Of a DNA stretch of 12,728 nucleotides, positions 7,239-12,728 are shown one piece after another (within the stretch, counting starts at the first letter, position 1; each line of letters starts with the position of its first letter). A model generated the notes under the pieces. The model searched no databases, had not been told where the DNA came from, and worked only from the letters and a program-made list of their open reading frames with translations. Source of the DNA: JAKCDU01 sp035551615 (lineage in GTDB: Bacteria > Actinomycetota > Acidimicrobiia > Acidimicrobiales > Palsa-688); assembly GCA_035551615.1 (NCBI GenBank), contig DASZNC010000028.1, positions 1-12,728 of the forward strand, read 5' to 3'. The translations under genes and the position numbers were made by a program.

Positions 7239-8007
7239 CCAGGTCCGCCAGCAGGGCGAGGACCCCCTCGGGGCCGGCCACGGCCACGTCGGCGGCCGCC
7301 ACGACGACCGATCGCGTCTCCGGGCCGTCGGCGGCGATGGCCAGCGTGGTGACCCCTTCGCCGCGGAGCGTCGCCAGCGCGGCGAAGGCGGGCAGGTCAC
7401 CGGTGTCGTCGCCGGCGAAGGCCACCGCGTCCAGCCCGGTGGCCAACTGGCGGACGACCGACCCCTTGTCGACGTCGACCGGCGGCCGCAGTTCCACCGA
7501 CTTCTTCCCCGGATGGACGCGCAGACCCAGTTCGGCACCGAGTCGGCGAGCCAGTAGATCGACTTGCTCACCCTGATCGGGCACCGCCCGGTAGTGGAGG
7601 GTGACGGTGAGCCCCTTGCGTTCGACGGCGCCCCCTTCGGGTAGCTCCCGGTCGGCCGCCCCGGCCGCCTCCTCGATGGCCGCCTCCCACCCCGCCGCCT
7701 CCGGGTGGGTGATGACCTCGCCGGTCCGGACGCCGGCCTCCTCCAGGCCGTACAGGCCAACCAGGCGCGTCGCCCCGGCGCCGGGCAGCTGTTCGGCCAG
7801 GAACGCGGCCGGCCGGCCGGACACGACGGCGACCACGCCCCACCGGTCGGCCAGCTGTCTGAGTACGTCGACGGCTCGGGGCAGGGGGCGGGCCGACGCC
7901 GGGTCGTCGACGATCGGCGACATGGTGCCGTCGAAGTCGACAAAGAGCCCGGCCCGGGCCGGTGCCGACCGGGCGGCGGCCAGCCAGCGGCCTACCGGAT
8001 CGGTCAG
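7228..8007 (-). CDS. otsB: Trehalose-6-phosphate phosphatase, probable CTG start
   Basis: This HAD-family enzyme removes the phosphate made by OtsA to give trehalose. Motif I DFDGT (24-28, nucleophile Asp24 and acid Asp26), motif II VVSGRP with Ser63, ERKGLTV and HYR (138-140), Lys181 in VDKG, and motif IV GDD..GD (199-204) are all present in one frame. The first ATG (7921-7923) would begin directly after motif I and remove both catalytic Asp residues. No ATG, GTG or TTG exists upstream in frame. CTG at 8005-8007 overlaps the stop of the VirR-like gene as CTGA, mirroring the common ATGA overlap, and gives 259 residues, a normal length. I therefore place the start there. A sequencing error in an original ATG is the main alternative. 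The gene ends facing otsA. Confidence 0.85.
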   Translation of the reverse strand: MTDPVGRWLAAARSAPARAGLFVDFDGTMSPIVDDPASARPLPRAVDVLRQLADRWGVVAVVSGRPAAFLAEQLPGAGATRLVGLYGLEEAGVRTGEVITHPEAAGWEAAIEEAAGAADRELPEGGAVERKGLTVTLHYRAVPDQGEQVDLLARRLGAELGLRVHPGKKSVELRPPVDVDKGSVVRQLATGLDAVAFAGDDTGDLPAFAALATLRGEGVTTLAIAADGPETRSVVVAAADVAVAGPEGVLALLADLATG

Positions 8008-8561
8008 GCGGTCGCCTGCAGGTTGGGCCCGACCACCAGCACCAGGTTGGCCGAGGCCCGGACCGACGCCGGGATCGGCGCCGCGGCGGGCGCCGGGATG
8101 GTCTGGTCGACAGCGGTCAGCGGCAGGCCGACGGCCGTGGCCAGTTGGTCGGCCTCAGGCAGGTAACCGGGGGTGATCACGTAGATCGCCGACGTGCTGA
8201 CGTTGGCGGTGGCGTTGTTGGGGGTGAGGGTGGTGTAGCCCGGGTTGGTCTGCAGCTTGTGCGACCATTCGGTGGCCAGCGGCAGGGCGACGGATGCGCC
8301 GTTGAGAACCTGCACCTTGACCTGCTTGGCCGGCAGCAGCGTCGTCGTGGTCGTCGGCGCCGGCGGCAGCGAGGTCGTCGTGGTCGGGCCGGAGTGGTGG
8401 GTGGACCCGGTGCTGGTGGCCGCCTTGGTCGGACCCTTGCTCGACTTGCTCAGGATGACCCAGCCGACGACGACCAGAACGAGGATGAGGGCCAGCGCCT
8501 TGACCCAGTGCACCCCACCGTCGCTACCACCCGGTCGGCGCCCGGGAGCCGGGCGGGCCAT
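8004..8561 (-). CDS. VirR-like membrane protein with LytR_C domain
   Basis: The 185-residue protein has a short basic cytoplasmic N-terminus, one membrane helix (about 17-37), a Thr/Ser/Pro-rich linker (about 45-77) and an outer C-terminal domain beginning VQVLNG (83-88) and ending VLVVGP, as in the LytR_C family. The architecture matches mycobacterial Rv0431 (VirR), an envelope protein linked to vesicle release, which as I recall also sits beside a DUF3263 gene. The ATG shares its A with the stop of the DUF3263 gene (TGATG), and the stop overlaps the otsB start, so three genes are likely read as one unit. It lacks the LytR-CpsA-Psr catalytic domain, so it is not a teichoic-acid or arabinogalactan ligase. 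A cell-wall scaffold role is inferred from family. Confidence 0.85.
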   Translation of the reverse strand: MARPAPGRRPGGSDGGVHWVKALALILVLVVVGWVILSKSSKGPTKAATSTGSTHHSGPTTTTSLPPAPTTTTTLLPAKQVKVQVLNGASVALPLATEWSHKLQTNPGYTTLTPNNATANVSTSAIYVITPGYLPEADQLATAVGLPLTAVDQTIPAPAAAPIPASVRASANLVLVVGPNLQATA

Positions 8562-8818
8562 CAGCCCTTCCGCCCGCCGGCCGGCCGGCCGGCGTAGCGG
8601 GCCCGCCGGCGCCGGTCACGCTCGCGACGCAGACGACGGATCAAGAGCGGGGCGATGCTCTCCGCTTCAGCTGAATCGATCAAACCGGCCAAGATCTCAC
8701 GATAGCGGCTGGCCGACAGGCCCAGCCGATCCTTGATGGCGGCCTCTTTCGGACCGGGTCGGGTCCACCAGGAACCTTCGAACTCGAGTATCGCCCGATC
8801 GCGCTCGGAAAGTCCCAT
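8561..8818 (-). CDS. DUF3263 protein
   Basis: This 85-residue protein shows the DUF3263 pattern: LSERDRAILEFE, a double Trp, then GLSASRYREIL and a basic Arg-rich tail. The middle resembles a small helix-turn-helix, but no function is established. The ATG at 8816-8818 places LSERD at the very start, as in relatives, with AGG 9 nt upstream; a TTG at 8852-8854 would add 12 residues of weak sequence. Its stop overlaps the start of the VirR-like gene by one base. The equivalent pair in mycobacteria (Rv0430-Rv0431) supports a conserved functional link. The last codons run through a GGCC-rich self-complementary tract (8577-8592). Confidence 0.85.
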   Translation of the reverse strand: MGLSERDRAILEFEGSWWTRPGPKEAAIKDRLGLSASRYREILAGLIDSAEAESIAPLLIRRLRRERDRRRRARYAGRPAGGRKG

Positions 8819-8907
8819 CCGACCGAGCCTGCCATCCCGGCCAGGTCCAATCAAGCATTCCGCCCGGCCGACCGGTCCCGCCGACCTGAGGAACGGCTAT
8901 CCGACGG

Positions 8908-8924
8908 TGGTAACATTTCGTAAC
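8908..8924 (+). promoter_or_regulatory. Extended -10 promoter with GTAAC direct repeat
   Basis: TGG-TAACAT (8908-8916) fits an extended -10 box; no good -35 is seen at 17 bp. GTAAC occurs at 8910-8914 and again at 8920-8924, one helical turn apart, which could be a regulator site over the promoter. Transcription would begin near 8923 and yield a leader of about 25 nt for the amidohydrolase. The whole 8819-8948 gap is divergent and must also hold the promoter of the DUF3263 cluster, which I cannot place. Confidence 0.35.
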
Positions 8925-8948
8925 TTGACCATTTCCCGGGGGAAGAAC

Positions 8949-10112
8949 ATGAGCACCTATGCGGGCGATCGCGTCATCTTCGACGCCGACAGCCACCTGA
9001 TGGAGCTGCCTGACTGGTTGGGGCAGTTCGCCGATCCCGATGTCAGAGACCGGCTCCGGCCATTGTCGGAGGCCATGGGTCGGGCCGGCGGCAAGCTGGC
9101 CGAGGACGCCGTCGCCAAGGCCGAAGCGCGCCGGGCGAAGGGTGAGACCGTCGGAGACGGCGACCTGGACGAGCGCCTGATGCAGCTCAAGGGTTGGCAC
9201 GCGTTCGGTGCCTTTGATCCGGCGGACCGCAGCCGGGCCCTCGACCATCTCGGGTTCGGGGCCCAGATGGTGTTCTCCACCTTCGCGCCCACGCAGTACG
9301 CGGGCCGGGACACCGAGTTGGCCATCGGGGGCACCCGGGCCCACAACCGGGCCATGGCTGCGTTCTGCGCCGACGACGCCCGGCTGCTGGCTGTCGGCTA
9401 CGTCCCCTGGCTCGGGCCCGAAACCACCCTCTCCCTGGTGACCGAGGCCATCGACGGCGGCTGCCGGATCATCCATCTGCCCAGCGCACCCGGCGACGGC
9501 GTGTCGCCCACCCATCCCGACTACGACCCCCTGTGGGCGCTGCTCCAGGACCGTGGCATCCCCATGGTCACCCACATCGGCAGCGGCGGCCGACCCGTGC
9601 CCCGGTCCTTCCACGACAACGGACTCACGGTCACCGACTTCCTGGGTGGCGGCGAGAACGTACGGTCGAAGGACTTCATGGCCATCCACCTCCCGACCGA
9701 GGTCTTCTTCTCATGCCTGATCCTCGACGGGGTGCTGACCCGGTTCCCGCGGCTCATGGTCGGCTCCATCGAGCAGGGCGCATCGTGGGTGGTGCCCTGG
9801 CTCTACCGGCTGGACCAGGCCTTGTCGTTCGCCAAGACCGAACCCCGCCTGCGCCAGCTCGAGCTGAAGCCGAGCGAGCTGGTGCGCCGCCAGATGCGTT
9901 TCACCCCGTGGCCGCAGGAACCCATCGGCTGGATGATCGAGCAGGCCGGCGAGGAGCTGTTCCTCTTCTCCTCCGACTATCCGCATCCAGAGGGGACAAA
10001 GGACCCGATCGGTCGCTTCGAGAGCAACCTCGGACACACGAGCCCTCGGGGTCGCGACCGGTTCTACGCCGGCAACTTCGCCGACCTGGTGGGGATGCCG
10101 GTACCGTCCTAG
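8949..10112 (+). CDS. Amidohydrolase-2 family metal-dependent hydrolase
   Basis: The 387-residue protein is a TIM-barrel hydrolase or decarboxylase of the amidohydrolase-2 family (PF04909, ACMSD-like). It starts IFDADSHLME with likely metal ligands Asp14 and His16, has THIG with His209 on a middle strand, and FSSDYPHPEG with Asp343 near the C-terminus, the usual metal site. The frame is open upstream to 8733, but ATG 8949 has a GGGGGAAG site just ahead and puts DADSH where the family has it. It precedes pxpA by 4 bp, so it is very probably in the oxoprolinase operon. The substrate is unknown. Members of this family act on many aromatic and amide compounds, and sequence alone does not tell which. 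Confidence 0.88.
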   Translation: MSTYAGDRVIFDADSHLMELPDWLGQFADPDVRDRLRPLSEAMGRAGGKLAEDAVAKAEARRAKGETVGDGDLDERLMQLKGWHAFGAFDPADRSRALDHLGFGAQMVFSTFAPTQYAGRDTELAIGGTRAHNRAMAAFCADDARLLAVGYVPWLGPETTLSLVTEAIDGGCRIIHLPSAPGDGVSPTHPDYDPLWALLQDRGIPMVTHIGSGGRPVPRSFHDNGLTVTDFLGGGENVRSKDFMAIHLPTEVFFSCLILDGVLTRFPRLMVGSIEQGASWVVPWLYRLDQALSFAKTEPRLRQLELKPSELVRRQMRFTPWPQEPIGWMIEQAGEELFLFSSDYPHPEGTKDPIGRFESNLGHTSPRGRDRFYAGNFADLVGMPVPS

Positions 10113-10116
10113 GGCG

Positions 10117-10860
10117 GTGACTGCCGTCCGCGTCGACCTGAACGCCGATCTCGGTGAGGGGGCGGGGACGGACCATGAGCTGCTGGCCATAGTGACCAGC
10201 ACATCCGTGGCGTGCGGCGGCCATGCCGGCGACGAGGAGTCGATGCGGTGGGTGACCGCTCAGGCGGCGACCCACGGCGTGGTCGTCGGCGCCCATCCGT
10301 CCTATCCGGACCGGGAGGGATTCGGGCGACGGGCCATCGACATCGACGGCACCGATCTGGTCGCGGCCGTGACCGGACAGGTGTCGGTCCTGATGTCACT
10401 TTCGGCCCGTCCGGTCAGATTCGTCAAAGCCCATGGGGCCCTCTACAACCGGGCCGCCGCCGACGCCTCGGTGGCGGGCTCGCTGGTCGACGTGGCCGCC
10501 GACCGCGGCCTACCCCTTCTGTGCCCGGGGCGGTCGGAGATCTGGCGGGTGGCGATGGACCGGGGCGTGGCCTGCTTCGCTGAGGCGTTCGCCGACCGGG
10601 CCTACGCACCAGACGGGTCACTGGCGGCGCGGGGCACGCCGGGAGCCGTGATCGACGACCCCGGCGTCGTGGCCGAGCGGGCCGTCCGCCTGGTGCGTCA
10701 CGGCGTGGTCGAGGCCACCGACGGCTCGATGATCGCCGTGCCGACCGACTCGATCTGTATCCACGGCGACACACCGGGGGCCGTCCCACTGGCCCGTGCG
10801 GTGCGCCGGGCCCTGTCGGAGGCGGGCATAGAGGTCCGGTCGTTCCTCGAGGACCGTTGA
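10117..10860 (+). CDS. pxpA: 5-oxoprolinase subunit A (LamB/YcsF family)
   Basis: PxpA works with PxpB and PxpC to open 5-oxoproline (pyroglutamate) to glutamate using ATP, in the cytoplasm. The 247 residues show DLNADLGEG (7-15), ACGGHAGD (32-39), GAHPSYPDREGFGRR (58-72), VKAHGALYN (103-111; most relatives have VKPHG), FADRAY and CIHGD near the end. All are hallmarks of the family and the length is normal. The GTG at 10117-10119 is the only start that preserves DLNADLGE; its AGGG is just 2 nt upstream, so coupling to the amidohydrolase 4 bp before is likely. Its stop overlaps the start of the pxpB-pxpC fusion. Confidence 0.94.
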   Translation: MTAVRVDLNADLGEGAGTDHELLAIVTSTSVACGGHAGDEESMRWVTAQAATHGVVVGAHPSYPDREGFGRRAIDIDGTDLVAAVTGQVSVLMSLSARPVRFVKAHGALYNRAAADASVAGSLVDVAADRGLPLLCPGRSEIWRVAMDRGVACFAEAFADRAYAPDGSLAARGTPGAVIDDPGVVAERAVRLVRHGVVEATDGSMIAVPTDSICIHGDTPGAVPLARAVRRALSEAGIEVRSFLEDR

Positions 10861-12464
10861 TCCGGCCCTGGCGGGTCGTGGGTGACAGCGCCGTTCTGAT
10901 CGAGGCCGGCAGCCAGGACGATGTGCACCGGATGTGGCGGGCGTGGCGGTGGGCGGCCGGGGTGCGCTTCGCCGTGCCCGGCGCCCGGACCGTTCTGGTG
11001 GTGGCGGAGGCGGCCATCGAGGACGGCGAACGCTTCGTGGCCCGGCTACCGGCCCCGACCGAGGCGACCGGCCCGGCCGGACGGACGGTGAACATCCCCG
11101 TCCTCTACGACGGACCCGACCTGGACGGGGTGGCCGAGTCGTGCGGTGTGTCGGCGGAGGAGGTCGTGGCCCGCCACAGCGGCGCCGAGCACCTGGTCGG
11201 GTTCCTGGGCTTCTCCCCCGGCTTCGCCTACCTGACCGGGGGCGACCCGCGGGTGGCGGTGTCCCGGTTACCGGAGCCCCGTACGTCGGTGCCGGCCGGG
11301 TCGGTGGCCCTGGCCGGAGGTATGACGGCCATCTATCCACAGGCCACCCCCGGCGGCTGGCGCCTGATCGGCCGTACCGGGACGGTGATGTTCGATCCCT
11401 ACGCCGATCAGCCGGCCCGGCTGGTGCCCGGCGACCGCGTTCGCTTCATCCCGGTCGCCGAACTCCCGCCGTACGCGCCGCCCTCGCTGGGCACGCCCCT
11501 TGCGCCTCCGACGCCGTCCGTACCGGCGCTCGAGGTGCTCGACGCCGGTCCTCAACTCACCCTGCAGGACGACGGGCGTTCCGGTTGGGCCCACGCCGGG
11601 GTCCCGATCGCCGGCGCCGCGGACCGCCGATCGGCCCGGGCCGGGCACGCCATCGTGGGCAACCATCCGGGCGCCGCCGGATTGGAGTCGACCCTCGGCC
11701 GCTTCCGGCTGCGCCTGCGTGGGGGTGACGCGGTTCTGGCGGTGACCGGTGCGGCCGCCGACCTGACCGTCGACGGCCTGCCGGCCCGGTCCGGCGCCCC
11801 GCTCCATCTCCGGCCCGGCATGGAACTGCTGGTCGGTCCGGCCCGACAGGGGGTGCGCATGTACCTGGCTGTCGCCGGCGGCCTGGACGCACCCGTGGTC
11901 CTGGGCAGCCGGTCGGCCGACACGCTGTCCGGGCTGGGCCCGGCCCCACTCCGCCCGGGCGACGTGGTCGCCATCGGCACCGGTCCGGCGAGCGACGTCG
12001 GGACCGACCGAGCCGGTGGCCCGGCGCCGGTCCGGCCAGGTGGCATCGCTAGTGGCCCGGGGCGCGGCGTCGGCCCGGCGCGCCGCACAGATGCGAGCGG
12101 GGGGCACCTGATCGACGACCCAGTCGTCGTCTCAGCCCGCTTGGGACCGAGGTCGGATTGGCTGCACGCATCGGGTCGGGCCACGTTGGGGGGCGAGGAG
12201 TTCAGGGTCGGTCCGGCCAGCGACCGCATCGGCGTGCGTCTGGAGGGCCCACCGGTCCGGCTGTCACGGCCCGGTGAACTCCCTTCTGAGGGGATGGTCG
12301 CCGGCGCCGTCCAGATACCACCGGCGGGACGGCCGATCGTCATGATGAGGAACCATCCGCCGACGGGCGGCTATCCGGTGGTGGCGGTGGTGGACGACGC
12401 CGGCGTGGATGCTCTGGCCCAGGCCGGGCCGGGGACCGTCGTGCGGTTCCGGCTGGTCGACTGA
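10857..12464 (+). CDS. Fused 5-oxoprolinase subunits B and C
   Basis: The 535-residue protein joins PxpB (KipI-like, about 1-205) and PxpC (KipA-like, about 223-535) by a Pro-rich linker. The PxpB part carries GFLGFSPGFAYL (115-126), PRTSVPAGSVALAGG (141-155) and GGWRLIGRT (166-174). The PxpC part carries LQDDGRSGW (236-244), GSRSADTLSGLG, LGPRSDW, SDRIGVRLEGP and MMRNHPPTGGYP. A Gly/Pro/Arg-rich stretch of roughly 35-40 residues is inserted in PxpC before LGPRSDW. The start is TTG 10857-10859, overlapping the pxpA stop as TTGA, with GAGG 4 nt ahead. The fusion fixes one-to-one supply of both subunits. The homologous urea-carboxylase/allophanate hydrolase parts are excluded by the adjacent pxpA. 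Confidence 0.92.
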   Translation: MIRPWRVVGDSAVLIEAGSQDDVHRMWRAWRWAAGVRFAVPGARTVLVVAEAAIEDGERFVARLPAPTEATGPAGRTVNIPVLYDGPDLDGVAESCGVSAEEVVARHSGAEHLVGFLGFSPGFAYLTGGDPRVAVSRLPEPRTSVPAGSVALAGGMTAIYPQATPGGWRLIGRTGTVMFDPYADQPARLVPGDRVRFIPVAELPPYAPPSLGTPLAPPTPSVPALEVLDAGPQLTLQDDGRSGWAHAGVPIAGAADRRSARAGHAIVGNHPGAAGLESTLGRFRLRLRGGDAVLAVTGAAADLTVDGLPARSGAPLHLRPGMELLVGPARQGVRMYLAVAGGLDAPVVLGSRSADTLSGLGPAPLRPGDVVAIGTGPASDVGTDRAGGPAPVRPGGIASGPGRGVGPARRTDASGGHLIDDPVVVSARLGPRSDWLHASGRATLGGEEFRVGPASDRIGVRLEGPPVRLSRPGELPSEGMVAGAVQIPPAGRPIVMMRNHPPTGGYPVVAVVDDAGVDALAQAGPGTVVRFRLVD

Positions 12465-12467
12465 GGT

Positions 12468-12728
12468 CTACCTGGAGAAAGTGGCCGAGGCGATGATGAC
12501 CCCGTCAGTCGTCACCAGACGGGCCCCGGAGAAGGCGGAGCTGTTGGTGGGTTCGGGAGCAGCCCAGGAGCCGCTTCCTTTGACCAGATCGAAGGTGCCG
12601 AGCGATACCACCTGACCGTCCCGCTCCAGCAATTCGCAGGTCACCGAACCCGAGACCGAAGCACCGGTGACGCTCATCCAGATCCACGTCGGGTGGCCCT
12701 CGGTGTAGACCGAGCCGATGGTGTGGCC
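12468..12728 (-). CDS. C-terminal part of a probable anti-sigma-type protein
   Basis: The frame is open from the window end to a TAG at 12468-12470, giving the last 86 residues of a longer gene that starts outside. The visible part is a beta-rich domain with TWIWMSV, a dg..GTF segment followed by GSGSWAAP, and the ending ARLVTTDGVIIASATF. This pattern recalls the outer domain of RskA-type or zinc-finger anti-sigma factors of actinobacteria. The membrane helix and the sigma-binding half would lie beyond the window, so the assignment is tentative. Its stop is 3 bp from the stop of the facing pxpB-pxpC gene. Confidence 0.6.
   Translation of the reverse strand, partial: GHTIGSVYTEGHPTWIWMSVTGASVSGSVTCELLERDGQVVSLGTFDLVKGSGSWAAPEPTNSSAFSGARLVTTDGVIIASATFSR

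Noticed and set aside
7228..7923. otsB starting at the first ATG (7923)
   Set aside because: It would remove both catalytic Asp residues of motif I although all other motifs are intact and the frame is open upstream.
10857..12464. Urea carboxylase or allophanate hydrolase subunits
   Set aside because: The domains are related to those families, but the direct overlap with pxpA marks the protein as oxoprolinase B and C.

Overview
The window is GC-rich (about 70%) bacterial chromosome, densely packed with genes. It reads as an actinobacterium, and Acidimicrobiia-like is my best guess, by inference only. Supporting signs are a GroEL with a perfect CIRCE operator, a CysO-type sulfur carrier, a GpgS-type glucosyl-3-phosphoglycerate synthase, an actinobacterial-style OtsA, and a DUF3263 gene coupled to a LytR_C (VirR-like) gene. 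GTG and TTG starts and weak Shine-Dalgarno sites are common. I see no tRNA, rRNA, insertion sequence, phage gene or CRISPR array.

Layout. Positions 1-116 hold four 29-bp tandem units that carry duplicated copies of the last groEL codons and stop. groEL (minus strand, 108-1730) follows, with its promoter and CIRCE site at 1762-1818. A spacer with 33-bp GC-rich hairpin repeats (1941-2006) separates it from a coupled pair, thrC then a CysO-like carrier (minus strand, 2026-3605). Divergent from thrC is gpgS (plus, 3779-4669). It converges on a class II glycerate kinase (minus, 4762-5754), which is itself divergent from otsA (plus, 5819-7201). otsA converges on a minus-strand cluster read as DUF3263, then the VirR-like membrane protein, then otsB (8818 down to 7228), joined by TGATG and CTGA overlaps. 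A second divergent promoter region (8819-8948) leads into a plus-strand operon: an amidohydrolase-2 family protein, pxpA and a fused pxpB-pxpC (8949-12464). The window ends inside a minus-strand gene whose C-terminus resembles the outer domain of RskA-type anti-sigma factors.

How the genes fit together. The centre of the window is a stress, sugar and envelope neighbourhood: GroEL, glucosylglycerate synthesis (GpgS), glycerate phosphorylation, and trehalose synthesis split between facing otsA and otsB genes. otsB shares a transcript with an envelope protein. The right-hand operon should convert 5-oxoproline to glutamate, with an amidohydrolase of unknown substrate as the first gene.

The most notable oddities are an otsB whose catalytic DxD lies upstream of every ATG, GTG or TTG and seems to need a CTG start overlapping the previous stop, the tandem repeats at the groEL 3' end, and a sulfur-carrier protein coupled to threonine synthase instead of to its known partners. 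I found no clear case of a wholly undescribed system.
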